A DNA stretch of 64,000 nucleotides from Stercorarius parasiticus (taxonomy: Eukaryota; Chordata; Aves; Charadriiformes; Stercorariidae): NCBI GenBank assembly GCA_013396915.1, contig VWZL01000903.1, positions 217,629 through 281,628 of the forward strand, written 5' to 3'. Numbering within the stretch: position 1 is the stretch's first letter; every line of letters starts with the position of its first letter. The notes beneath the pieces were generated by a model, which saw only the letters and a list, made by a program, of their open reading frames with translations, ran no database searches and was not told where the DNA came from. Below are positions 50,661-63,714 of the stretch, one piece after another. The position numbers and the translations under genes were made by a program.

Positions 50661-52237
50661 TTGGTCTCGCCAAATGAAAATCATTTATGCAGTGCAGTGA
50701 ACGGTGCACTTAAGACTAAGGATTTGCATAAACTTCCAGTGCACTGTTCTGCAAATCCTCCCAGTCCTTATCCCCAAATATTCCTACATGATTATTTTTG
50801 CAGTTGTAAACTTTCTTCTTTTTTTTTAATACAAAAATAATCTATTGAAGTTTAGCTTCCAGTGTTTGCTAAAAGTTTCTGTATCTTTCAATTTCTTACC
50901 TAAAATTGAGTTCTCCTAGGCAGCAGCACATCCAGAATATTTCTTGTTGTGCAACTACTTCAAATAATTTCCTGGGCCATATATTCTGAAGACTGATAAT
51001 AAATTGTACCACAAAAGAACGAAATACCTGAGGACTTACACTCTAATACTTTTCTGATGTGCAACAACATCCTTGAGAGAAGCCTGAGAACAGCACAGTA
51101 AAAAATGGAAACTGCCACGCATTGTAAGTCTATGAAACAGATTCTTCCAAACTGTGAATGCCTCTAACTTCCTATTTTATTCAGTATTTAACCAAGGACA
51201 GAGGTACTTCTTCAATATGTGTATCAGGCACACCACATTTTCTACAACTTTTAGTTTCACCAGTTCCTTTGGCTTGGCCCCAGAGCTTCTGTGTGCATCC
51301 TGGACATTAACGCTCTCCTGCAGATGAGGTTCCTTTTTTTACTGTTATTACAGAACAATGGCTTCTCCTTTCCAGAATGCTGTAATCTGCAGCAGTGGCA
51401 CAGTGATAATGATAGTGGCCAACCCATGAATTGTTTGTTTACTCCTGACTTCAATTGACCAAGAAAGATATGCACACCACTAGATGACAGGATTATCGTG
51501 ACTGTAGACATTCAGAGAATGATGTGTTATGCACTCTGTTTGCATTTGGAATTTAGAAGAACATATGGAAAGTCAGAGGGGAAATGCTCTATGGACCAAT
51601 GTGCTGCATACGTAAGTCGAAAGTCTACAGTATTGCAGGCTATGCACTAAGGTCTTAAGCCTATGGTTCAATTCTGCTATAAATTTAATTAGCGCAGTAA
51701 GGGGCTCCTGCAACTGCAGAGAGGGTTCTCCAAGCATGCAAAGAAATGAGGTTGCTTCTGCATATCTCTAAGAGGTGTGGTGTATTGTCCTCGCTAGTAT
51801 CAGAAAACCTCTTTCAATAGTCTTCCTCTTCAGAAATCTGCTCTCCTCCCCTCCTTGGGTTCAATACCTGTACCTTGTGGAAGCAGAGAGGCAGCTAGTC
51901 CTGCTTTGTATTGAAAAGCCAGAGCTACAGCTTTACCTTGCCCTAATGTGGTCTGCTCTAATGCTGCAGGCTCGTGTACCTGCACAAGGACTGAAAGATC
52001 TAGGTTTCAGGACCTACCAAAGATTTATGCTTTTCATTTTGTGATCTACTTTTTTCCTGGAACTTAGCTGGAATTGGTCGGGGTGAAAACTGAAGAGAAA
52101 TCTCAGCTTTTACCCTTTAAAATGTGCTAACCTTTTACAACTACGAATCAGTCAAAACCAAAGGGGAACATTTCATATTTAAGGGCTCAGGATTAAGATT
52201 TTCATCTTTTTATCTCACTAGAGAGCAGGAGAAAATG

Positions 52238-52279
52238 GTGTGTGTGTATGAGTGTATGTGTGTATCATAGTGTGCTGGC
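52238..52279 (+). repeat. TG-rich microsatellite
   Basis: Interrupted GTGTGT and GTATGT units, Z-DNA-prone alternating purine and pyrimidine sequence. Confidence 0.8.
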
Positions 52280-53991
52280 ACAGATAGTTCAGGGCATGTG
52301 AATGCACTTCTGTCTGGGAAACCCTAGGAAGATATACAGAATCTCTTAACTATGAGCAAGTAACATGTATTTTAATGTTCATCTGTATGATGTAAAACTA
52401 ATTTCTAATTACACCAATGATGATTGTTCATGAAACCTGGAATATGTGTACATTAAACGTTCTCACTGGTGCAAACTTTACCAAAAGAGGCAACAACACT
52501 TTCTTCCAGCCCAAAGCATGGCGTAGTCTGAGGTGCAGGGAGTTATGTTTCCAACTGCAGGTTTCCTATTCAGCCAGTGACATATTGGGCAAAATGGGAG
52601 TTATGACAGTCATTTGTTACAAACAGAACTTTTTTTCATTTTTCTTAAAAGATAATGAAATCAGAGTTCAGATCTAAAAATACTTCCCCCCCCAAATCCC
52701 AGTTTTTTCATTATTTCACTATATTGTAGGAAAAACTAAAATATCCTCAAATGAATTTTCTACTTTTTTGTGAGTGTATATAATTTTTCCAAATCTGGAG
52801 GCACCTTAACCTTGCTGCTGTTGTCTCTTCATTGGCAGCTGATCTTTTCAGAAATAAATACAAATGTAGATTAGTTAGGACATGTTTAGTTCCCATATAC
52901 ATTGCAGAAAGGATAGAAAATAACTTTGACCACGTGATCATGGTCCATGTGTCTGCTTTCAGAATACGACCTTCAGAAAAGAATAAGAACTAATATATAT
53001 TGAATTAGCAAAATCTACCTTTAAAAAAGATGAAAGAAAATATATGAAAGTGTAAATTCTAGGATGTCCCAATATAATATTATTCTGATTCATCCGCCCC
53101 AATTGAGGTATCCAAAATGAAAGTGCAAATTCTCAGCTAGTCATCTCAGACTATCCAAACAATATTTCTGTGTGTGCTTTTACAAGCTGATCTAGCATAC
53201 CCTAAGAGTTTTCTAAAAGGCATCACGTTAATCGCATTCTGCAGGTACATATTTTCCTCCATTTATGAGTACGTGAGATGGATCCCATCCTCGGAGTCTA
53301 AAAATTCGAAGATGGTAAAAAATTGTACGTTTAAAATACATTAGTTATTTTATTTTCATGCTAGGCCTACCTGTGCTGTACAGTCTTAGAACAGGAGAAA
53401 GTGCTGGATACAAAGGGATTCAGATGCATTTTTGTAGAGCTATACTGGTAAGGGGATTTGCATTTGGGGGCCTGTTCTACAGATTAACTGGTGTAGACTG
53501 TCTCACGGTGAATACTGCAGGTAGGGAGAAGAGACCCTAGAGTAAAAAAGTCACCATTTTTTTGTTGGATTTCTCCCACCTCTGTAGTCTGATGCATGTA
53601 AATATAGGCTGGTGGAAATCAGGGCCAGGAGCAAAACACGGAGCAAAGCAAGCCGACAGTATAAGCACTCCTACTAGTTCAGCATTGCAGTGTCTCACAG
53701 CCTGATAGCAATGGGATGAGAAAGGATCTAAAGTCCCATCAGATGCCACCCATCACATATATTTTTTAGCAGGAGGTATGCATACCTTGTCTGGTCTGAG
53801 AATTGCACATAGCAGAGGCTTGGTACATTTAATTTGTTTCCTGCTTCTATTTTTAATTAGAGGGAGACAGAAGGGACAGAAGGTGCCTGTTCTGTGGCAC
53901 CTTTTGCAGTGGGTTTTCTGTTATCTCTTTGTTCCTGCTGTCCTTATTCCCTGGCTACTTATTTTGTTAACAAACAATCTGCCTGCAACTA

Positions 53992-54010
53992 CTTTTTTTT
54001 TTTTTTTTTA
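53992..54010 (+). repeat. Poly-T tract
   Basis: An uninterrupted run of about 18 T. On the minus strand it is a poly-A run, but I see no element body attached. Confidence 0.9.
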
Positions 54011-54253
54011 ATTAGCGCTATGTCTGATTTTAGTAGAAAAGCCAAAGAAGAACAATCTGTATGTAGAATAAATCCCTCTTATACTCAGCTCTGCAATACA
54101 TCATTTAATGCTCTATTCCAGTAATCCTGCCTACAATCACTTGCCTTCTTATATCGTAGCCATTGTAGATGGAGCAGCAGTATTACTGTGCAGCAGTTAG
54201 GATGAAATGGCATTTGCAGTGTGGATAGCTTTACTTCATTTGAGTGACACAAG

Positions 54254-54315
54254 TCCATCCATCCATTCCCCCATCCATGCAATCATCCATCCAACCATCC
54301 ATCTACCTATCTACT
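54254..54315 (+). repeat. (ATCC)n microsatellite
   Basis: Degenerate CATC/ATCC tetranucleotide units over about 60 bp, passing at the right into CTAT-type units. Confidence 0.9.
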
Positions 54316-54943
54316 GTTATGTAGGTATAGATAGCTGCATCAGTACTGCATTATATTTTTTCTTTAAGCCAATTAGTCTACCTTTTGGTCAGAAATATCT
54401 GTAATTTGTCCCATAGCTGATTAGCCAACATATGCACAGTATCTAATCTGCTATGATTAAATGATCTGCTACAGTGTGCAGAAATGGAATGCCATGCTAG
54501 AGAGACACTCAATACTTTTACCACCAGAAAGCAGGATGTGAGATTTTCAGTCTGCAGAGGAGAAGGCAGAGGAAGAAAAGTTGGAAGAATGTTGGCAGAA
54601 GTTCACACTGGTGAAAGACAATTTGATTTTAAGTCAAATTTAAACTACGTACAGTACCATGAAACACTGCTTGGTGGAGGGGGATGGCTTCTTGTTCACC
54701 AAGTTAAAATCTTAAATTTTTTCTGCTCTGTATCAGATCAAGAAGCCAAACTGGCTTTCAGTCACACTGCAGATAGATCGTATTCAAATAAGGTAACTTT
54801 GGAGAACCACTGATAAACCTGCCTGTTCTGAATGTTACAAAACGTACTAACCTACGTATATGTCAGACATTAGTTTTGACACTTCATATTATTGAGCACT
54901 GTCAGGCAGCTGGAGCATAGAAATCTCAGATACAAAAAAAAAT

Positions 54944-56510
54944 AATCATAAAATCATATAATAGTTTGGGTTGGAAGGGACCTTTAACGGTTATCTAGTC
55001 CAACCCCCTGCAATGAGCAGGGACATCTTCAACTCGATCAGGTTGCCCAGAGTCCTGTCCAATCTAAACTTGAATGTTTCCAGTGATGGGGCATCTACCA
55101 CCTCTCTGGGCAACCTGTTCCTGTGTTTCACCACCATCATTGTAAAAAATTTCTTCATTCTACCTAGTCTAAATCTACCCTCTTTTAGTTTAAAGCCATT
55201 ACCCCTTGTCCTATTACAACAGGCTCTGCTAAAATGTTTGTCCCCATCTTTCTTATAAGGCCACAATACGGTCTCCCCAGAGCCTTCTCTTCTACAGGTT
55301 GAATAACCAAAACTCTGTCAGCCTGTCCTCATAGGAGAGGCGCCTCCATTGCTCTGATGATTTTTGTGGTCCTCCTCTGGACCCGCTCCAAAGGGTCCAT
55401 GTCTTTCCTGTGCTGAGGACTACAGAGCTGGACACAGTACTCCAGGTGGGGTCTCACCAGAGCAGAGTAGAGGGGAAGAATCAACTCCCTCAACCTGCTG
55501 GCCACGCTGCTTGTGATGCAGCCCAGGATACAGTTGGCCTTCTGGCCTGTGAGCGCACATTGTCAGCTCATGTCCAGCTTTTCATCCACCAGTACCCTCA
55601 AGTACTTCTTGGCAGGGCTGCTTTCAATCCCTTCATCCCCCAGCCTGGGATATGGGGGGGTGCCCTGACCCAGGTGCAGGACCCTACACATGGCCTTGTT
55701 GAACCTCATGAGGTTCACACGGGCCCATTTCTCAAGTTTGTCCACATCCCTCTGGATGGCATCCTGTTCCTCAGGCTTGTCAACTGCACCACTCAATTTG
55801 GTGTCATCCGCAAGCTTCCTGAGGGTGTACTCGATCTCACTGTCTATGTCACTGATGAAGATATTGAACAGTGCTGATCCCAACACAGACACCTGAGGGA
55901 CACCACTTGTCACTGATCTCCACCTGGACATCGAGCCTTTGACCACTACCCTCTGCACACGGCCATTCAACCAATTCCTCATCCACCAAACAGTCTACCC
56001 ATCAAATCCGTATCTCTGCAATTTACAGAGAAGGATGTTGTTGGGGACTGTGCCAAAGGCCTTACAGAAGTCCAGACAGACAACATCCACTCTTCCTTTG
56101 TCCACTGATGCAGCCACTCCATCACAGAAGGCCATTAGGTTGGTCAGGCAGGACTTGTCCTCGGCAAAGCCATGCTGGCTGTCTCAAATCACCTCCCTGT
56201 CCTCCATGTGCCTTAGCATAGCTTCTAGGAGGATCTGTTCCATGATGGTCCCAGGCACACAGGTGAGGCTGACAGGTTGGTAGTTCCCAGGGTCCTTTTT
56301 TCTACCCTTTTTAAAAATGGGTGCAATCTTTCCCTTTTGCCAGCCACCGGGGACTTCAGCTTACTGCAATGACTTTTCAAATATTGTGGAGAGTAGCTTG
56401 GCAACTCCATCAGCCAGTTCCCTCAGGACTCAGTAGTGGCAACTAGGTCATAGCTTTCTAGCACCATGGTGGCTTCCAACTCCTGTTTGTTGCCCATACT
56501 GCGTGAAAAA
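54944..56510 (-). mobile_element. CR1 LINE, long minus-strand copy with a large internal deletion
   Basis: From the 3' tail at the low end (AATCATAAAATCATAT, then GGTTGGAAGGGACC) it runs through the UTR and the C-terminal ORF2 region to the reverse transcriptase. The frame at 55563-55982 shows NWLNGR, TSGVPQ, SVLG, LFNIFI and a LADDTKL active site, where CR1 usually has FADD and SGVPQG. Further upstream it keeps [17 protein letters not shown] and SQHGF. In-frame stops lie near 56015, 56185 and 56361. Near 56432 the RT-side ELADG segment joins directly to the start of the endonuclease domain (SMGNKQE and ESYDLVA residues, about 56435-56505), so the middle of ORF2 is missing. It has the same orientation as GABRG3. 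Confidence 0.93.
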
Positions 56511-57269
56511 TGCCAATCTTTGATACGTTTCTGATGAACATGACTCCACAGGTCTCAAGTTATTAACTGACATCTAGGAAAGTTAAACTGATCAGAATAA
56601 TTGCTCTTTGATCAGTATAAATATTTAGCCAAATTTAGCACTGGAATCAACTGAGTTTATGCTAAGCTAGTGATCAGTCACAATCCTAAGTGTCAGTATT
56701 TTGATATACAAGCTGCCAAAGAAAGATTAAAAGTAGTAATTTCCTGCTTGCATTGCATTTCTTGGTGAACATGATTAGGGCTGATAAAATATCAGGCAAA
56801 GTGCTTCTAGATCGTGTGCAATCATTTTCTCTTTTTTTATAAGCCAAAAGGATGGAAAACCACAAAAGCACTTACAAAACATAAAGATACAATAAGTTAA
56901 TGTGTTAACGCTAAATTATCAACTTAAAGACATCAAACTCAAACCTAAACTTGAACCCTGCCTTTTATGAAATTTAACTTTGTAAAACGTTACCTATTTC
57001 ATATTTGCATTCGATGAAGATGTTAATGCAGTTATATGCATAAATGTATATGTGACTGCAATAAATTATTTTTAATATACCAAATACTACAAATACGTAG
57101 ACAATATGAAGAGCATTATCACTGTGTTTTAACACATACAGGTTTTTTACAGAGTAAAACAAAAAAATAAAGAAATTAAATCCACTAATATCCTACACAA
57201 AATATTCTATAAGATCTATAACTGCATTTATTTCTTCACTAATTTTTTTAGATTCTTATACTGAGGGAG

Positions 57270-57822
57270 TGTCATGGTTTCAGTTGTGATAGAGCTAACT
57301 TTCTCACTAGCAGCTGGTATAGTTTTGGATTTGGGATGGGAACAGTGTGGTACCATACTGATGTTTTTGGTTGTTGCTAAGCAATCAAGGCCTTTTCTGC
57401 TCCGCACCGCACCCCGCCAGCTAGCAGGCTGGGAGAAGACACAGCTGGGACAGCTGACCCCAACTGACCAAAGGAATATTCCATACCATATGATGTCACG
57501 TTCAGTAGATGAAGCTGGGGGAAGAAGGAAGGGGAGGACCTTCGGAGTGATGGTGTTTGTCTTCCCAAGTAACCATTATGCATGATGGAGCCCTGCTTTC
57601 CTGAAGACGGCTGAACACCTGCCTGCCAATAGGAAGTTTTGAATTAATTCCTTGGTTTGCTTCGGTTGTGTGTGAGGCTTGTTGCTCTACCTATTAATCT
57701 GCCATTATCTCAACCCACGAGTTTCTCCTCACTTCTTTTATTCTCTTGCCCATCCAGACTGTGGGGAGTGAGTGAGTGTCTGCATGGTTCTAGCTGCTGG
57801 TTGGGGTTAAACCACGGTGCCA
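57270..57822 (+). mobile_element. Solo LTR of an avian endogenous retrovirus
   Basis: This 553-bp unit starts TGTCATGGTTTCAG and ends near GGTTAAACCACGGTGCCA, giving the TG...CA ends of an LTR. It contains family-typical blocks in order: AGCTGGTATAGT, TTGTTGCTAAG, GACAGCTGACCC, ATATTCCATACCATATGATG, CTCAACCCACGAG and GCTGCTGGTTGGGGTTAAAC. Flanks are GGGAG and AGGAG, a 5-bp target duplication with one mismatch. No gag, pol or env remains lie beside it, so it is a solo LTR left by recombination. I recognise the type from bird genomes and think it is ERVL-like, but the class is uncertain. A CRE-like TGATGTCACG lies at 57491. Orientation is antisense to GABRG3. Confidence 0.85.
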
Positions 57823-59758
57823 AGGAGATGGGGAAAGCCTCAGCTGAAGTTTCTTACAACTACAGCTCAAGCTTTCTTCACAAGATTAATGCAGAAATTT
57901 CTCTTGGACTTTTCTGCTTCTGGGGACTTTTTTGATCAGTCCACTCAAAAAGGTACAGTATTTTTCAGTTATTGTCTGCCATCTCTTGGTAACTGCTTAA
58001 GGCAACAAGCCACCTAATGACTTAAATACCAGCTAAGGGATATTTCAGGAAAATTACACCATTTTTTAAGAACACTCAGATATTCATTGAACTGTGTATG
58101 CATGGCAGGAGAAGGGAAGGTCATGGTGCACAAATGTTGTCATGGTAGTGTTTTTTGTATCCGTCAGATAGAAAACACGCTCCTTCATCCGTACTCTGAG
58201 AAGGGAATATGTGAGTTGAAAGAAAAGCTTGCTCTTTCACATGAACTGAGCTTCTTCAGCAAAAATGTGAATTCAAAATGAAAACGGAAGCTTGAGCAGC
58301 CACTCCAAAGACTGTGGAGGTTTGGATGTGGGTCAGTACACTGGTGTTTGGAAGTAATACTCTTTCAAGCATCCGGACTCATTGTGTAATGAGCTCCAGA
58401 GTGCCTTGCTCATAAATGACCTTTGTCTAAGGGTAGATCTGAGTCTCTACTTGCGTGAAGTACACAGTTACCTCTGACAGACAGCACTCTCCTGTGATAA
58501 AAAGGAGTGAGTAGCACTTTTCACTGGTTTCAGTGTGTGATGCTACTGTGCAAAAAGACCACATAAGAAAAGGCCTTTATTGCTTAACAGGTACAGTCCT
58601 CATGAGAAATCAAACTCATTTCCATTGGCTTCACTGACAAATAACTTTTTAATAATGCATGTTCCCGATAGCACAGTAAAGCTCACACAGAAAGGGAAGA
58701 CAGAGCTGGGTTTTCTACAATGAGCAACAGAATAATTTATCAGCTTCCAACTCCATTCCTCAATCATACTGAAAAACAGAATTTTCCAAAGATCCATTTC
58801 TGGAGATAATAAGAAAGGCAGGAGAGAAATATTTTGGATCTGATGCCAAGATGAAAATGCAGCCTTTGAAATGGAAAGAAAATATATCTTAATTTGAAAT
58901 TTATGTACTATTACCACTGTTGCAGTACACTTGACAATCTATTACAATATTTTTGCCTGGACATTTCTCCAACCAAAATCCTGTTTTAAATCCTTTATGT
59001 TAATGGCATGAGGAACTCGGTACATTGCCATGCTAAGAGGTCTGCCAGTCTGCTCAACACTTTTGGAGGCATTCATACCTGTACAGTTAATAATACTTTT
59101 AACTTGCACTGGGAACAAGAAGACAAGTGTCTTCTTTGAGCTTTCTACATTTGAGGAGTTATGTCACACTCCTAACATCTCTTTGACAACACAGAAGTCA
59201 TTTTTACAATAGACTTCTGTGTTGCTTCACATAATGGAATGCAGTACTGAAGGGACACTGCTTGTAAGGAGACCTGATTTTCTCTTTGTATTAAAAACAT
59301 GCTTCAAAATGTTTGACAAGAAAAAAAATAGTAGAACTTCTCGAGATGGCCTGGCTTTACCTGGTTATGAAACTGGGCTGGAGTATCAGAGCAAATGTGT
59401 ATGCCATTTGGTTTTTGGTTCATGAGCTATACATGCAGATACTTTTCTCCTTTGTCATATATATTGACATAAATGGTATACGTTATATCATACTGAAGGA
59501 AAAAAAAAACCATAAAAACTCTTGCTAAAAGAAAAAGAGTTCCATTTTGATATGGAAAATCTTCCGTATTGGTGTCTGGGATTCCTTACTTGGAGTATTT
59601 TGAAATTTTCCCTCAGCTCACATTAACTGCAGTCGGATTCCTGGGTGTTACGAATGAAGACGATTGCCTTTTTATTTAATTTGTTTAAATATTAATAGAG
59701 CAATCTGACTGCAGGCCAGGAGAAGAGAATGAAGAGAAGAAATTGTGACTTCAAAGAA

Positions 59759-60390
59759 GTCATAGAGTCATAGAAATATCAACATTGGAAGGGACCTCTG
59801 GAGGTCCTTCTATTGAAGACACCTGTTCAAAGCATTGCTAGCTTCAAAGTTAGATCAAGTTAGGTCCAGTTGAGTTTTGAAATTCTCCAAGAACTGAGAT
59901 CCCACAGCCTCTCCCACAGCACCTGTTCCTGTATTTGGCTACTGGGACAGGGATTTTTTTTTTCACTTACACCTAGCCAGGGTTTCCTTTGCTGCAACTT
60001 ATAACCATTGCTTTCATCCTTTTGCAGTGTGTTTCTGAGAAGAATATGGCCCCTTAGCCTTCCCTTTTCCAGCCTGAATGAACCCAGTTCCCTCAGCTTC
60101 TCCCCAGCCACCTTAGTGGCCTTCAGATGGATTCTGTCCAGTTTGCTGACATCTGCCTTGTATTGAGGTGCCCAGATCTGGCCTTACCAGTAAGGAGGAG
60201 AGAGGGATAATCACTTTTTTTATCTGCTGGCTCTGCTTTCTCAATACAGCCCCATGTACAGTTATCACAAGAGTGCACTGACGACTCATGTTCAACTTGC
60301 CATCCACCTAGATACCCAGGATCTTCTCTGCAGAGCTGCAACTTAATCAGTCTGTGCCCACCGTGACTGTTCCTGGATGTCCCTTAATCT
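59759..60390 (-). mobile_element. CR1 LINE, older minus-strand copy, 5'-truncated
   Basis: The low end has the CR1 tail and UTR (TCATAGAGTCATAG, then GGAAGGGACCTCTGGAGGTC). The body follows the CR1 order: a CCACAGCCTCTCCCACAGCACC segment, AGCCTTCCCTTTTCCAGCCTG, CAGCTTCTCCCCAGCC, GTGCCCAGATCTGG and the LNMSRQ-type segment near 60290. Substitutions and stops are many, so it is older than the copy at 54944-56510. The upstream limit near 60390 is approximate. Confidence 0.9.
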
Positions 60391-63300
60391 TCCACCATAC
60401 CATCAGTGTCAGAACAGGTTTAATCAATGTGCTCACCACACTCAAATGTATTCTTTATAGGACCAGATATTCCGTAAGCTGTGGGGAACCAAGCCACTGT
60501 CTGGGGAAACTGCCATCTGCACCTATTAGTACAAGGCATTGCTGGAGTTAAACTGCAAGCAAACCTATATGAAGTGTTGGGCCTGAAGCCTGCAGAGCCG
60601 GCGATAAACAAGACCACAGGAATGGGGACAAAGATTGAGCAACAAGGTTCTTCCTGAAATCTCTTAAAGACTTCCTGTCAGTGCAAGATTTCTTGCCACC
60701 CTGTAACTCCAGTCTCCAAAGATACTCAGAGATATCTACTTGAGAATCAAAGTGAGGGAGCTGAAGACGTTTCTCCCCACACCTGCCCACATCATCTCTC
60801 TCCCGGATATTGCCAAATTTGAAACAGGGAAGTAGAAGGAAGCTGAATTTCTCAGCCACCGAGCTTAAATAAGTAATGTATTCCCTTAAACTGCTATTAG
60901 AGGGGCAGACATTGAGATAAAAAGAATTTCACCAGTATTCACAAGAAGACATTTGTCTAAGCTCTTGCAATTGGGGGCTACCTGAATGCTGGTACCTTTG
61001 GTAGTTAGTTGCCTGTTCTGCCTTAACCTTGTCTTAGCTCTGTTTCAGGAGGAACGAGAGCTATGTTGCTTTTGCATCATGACTCATTTTTCCCTAAGTG
61101 GTAGGTAAAGCCTCCTTTATATACATGCTGACAGAATGAAAAGGCACTTTTTCAATAGCATCTTCAGACACTCAGCTGTCAATGAGATTCAGCAAGGTTT
61201 CAAAGTATTTTCTAAGAGCAGCTGGAGCGACTGCTTGCTGATTGTTTATCTGATTGCCATCCCACATATAGAACTTACACATATATATAGGGAGGTTTTA
61301 AATTAAAACAGCAGGTGACAATTCCAAAACAAACTGAAGTTGGTATTTCTTCCCCCAAACATGGTTAAACTAGGGAATTCATTGGTACAGGATGTTGTAG
61401 TTGCTAAAAGGTTACAAAAAGCCACAAGAAAAATTATGGAAGGAAAATGCATAAAAGCTATTAAACACAAAGATATCATCTTTAGCTCAAGATGTCCTTG
61501 GGCTGAAGATATATAGAGGACAAGAGAATGCACAGAAGAGGCAGTATTATAAACTTTCCATTTTTGTACTCTTCTCTGAGCATCTACTGTTGGTTACAGT
61601 TAGGAACAGGATACAGAGCTACAACTCCGAACTGGCCCTGCGTGACCTTTCTTGTGTTCTCATGTCGGTTTCTAACTACAATAAGACCACCAAAAACAGG
61701 AACAAAAAAGCTGTATTTCTAGAGCTCAAACTATTTGAAAAGATATTCCAACCCCTGTGCATATCATATTTTATGGCCAATCCTGTACACATCATTTATA
61801 TGTCAGGAACAGCAAATTTGTGACATTTAAGATCCGTCACAGAACCTTTTGTTCTGAATCTTCTCCCACATTTATAGAGTCAATCACCTACATCAAATGG
61901 CCATTTGTGCTCTTGGAGAATGTGAATACCAAATAAGAGCCCTATAGTAACTCTCACTGTTGAGCAGGGTGTGGCAGCACATGGTGCAATAACCATGTGC
62001 TTATTTTAGTATAAACATATTTCAGTCATGAACATCTATGCCAAGAAGATTCTTAAGGAATTATTCTGACAAAAAAACCTCCAAACCAGTATCCACTATT
62101 ACAGAGCTATAAATGAGCCATACTCAATTTAGAAAAATGAATTGATTTCTTTGGTTATGGGGAGTGTGGACTGGAAATAGCAAAGTTTTCCTGAAATAAA
62201 CTGAAGTTGATTTATGTTTGGAAGTGTTCACAGGATGACATGGCTATCCGTCCTAGTATTATATGTGTACTAAGGAATCATTGAATTCCTTGAGTCTTGG
62301 TCAATCTTTCACTTCAAATCAGTCTTATTTTACAGGAATAACAAAGCTTTTGCTGTGCTCCTGGGGATTATATTTTTGAAATCTGCACAGATAACCTTGT
62401 TTCAGGTCAATTTTATTTTGCTTTTCCCTCCATTTCTTTCAAAACTTTGCTTTCAAAAAGCTTCCCACTAGTTTTAGAAATCTCTATTTAATGCATAACT
62501 GCTGATAGACTAGCCACTAATGCATTATTTATTACGTAAATCCTTATTACATGCTAGCTTTGACATTCCCTCTTTGTGGGCGTGTGTAAGTACTTCATAA
62601 AGCATTGGGATTTCTTCTGTAGTTCTGCATTTTATGAAAAATAAAAGCCTACTTGCTAAAAAGATCGGTGACCTGAGTGCCCAAATTATGCAGGATCAAG
62701 AATCTCAATCCAGTGGATTCAACAGTAGCCTGACAAAATACTTCTGAGCTTTTCACTCACTCTGGGTTTTAGCTGCTGTTTGCTCCCATTCTGTGACAAG
62801 AGGATGACTTGACTAAACGCAGTTTAGGGATTTCTTGTATAAGCTGATCCTTTTTAAGACAGGCAGTTCAGAAAAAAGACTTTTTCATAACCTGCTAGAA
62901 TGCTCTACTCTATTTTTCTGTACCAGACAGTCTGCCCTCTGACATGCAGTTTGCTGCAGAAAGCCATGGAATACAGTAGGATTTCCCCTCGACTACGAGA
63001 AATGGGTCTAGAAGCCACAGCAGTGCTGAAGGATTACAGTAAGCCGTTCTTGGTGTTGTCTGAACACTTCCACAATTTTTCCTTTGGTCTGATGTTATTC
63101 TGGCCCAAGGACCAAGCGTCCTTTTGCAGTTGGAGCGACTCTCCCTGGCGTACTGTTGGAGCACAGCTTCCAGGTCATCTTCAGCTGAAAGCAATCTGGT
63201 TCGTAAGCTCTGAGACCACTCCATGGCATAACCAAAGCACAGTAAGGGGAGGCAATTGGGAGGTACACTTCAAAAGGGAAAGCTCAGCTGATCTGAACCA

Positions 63301-63714
63301 AATCACTAATGTAGATGCAGCCATAAATGCTCACCGTAAGACCTAATCAGGAAAGTAGGCCATGTTAGTGGATATGTGTTGTGTTGCTCGGGCATCCAGT
63401 TTGCATACCAGAGCTGGCCACCTTGGAAAACTGGGCAGGGGAGCTTGTCTCCTGCTCCGTGTTTCGTGTGCAGCAAAGGAACATTTGCTTTGTGCTGGTG
63501 GCCCACTTTGAATGTACTTTTATCTAGAATTTCAGGGAACAAGACACATACACACATATGTCCTTGGGACCCTGAAATGCCCTGATTTTCCAGAGAAAAG
63601 TTGTGACTAGCTGTCCCAGCACAGCCCATTGAAATGGATTGCTAAAAAAAGGATTTACTCTACTGCCTGCCTATAAGTATCACTGGGAGAAATCTCAAAT
63701 AAGATCCGATACAA

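Noticed and set aside
55410..55877. Plus-strand open frame of 155 codons
   Set aside because: It is the antisense shadow of the minus-strand CR1 reverse-transcriptase region.
62900..63346. Plus-strand open frame of 148 codons with an overlapping minus-strand frame
   Set aside because: Neither translation resembles a known protein, and overlapping frames on both strands point to chance.
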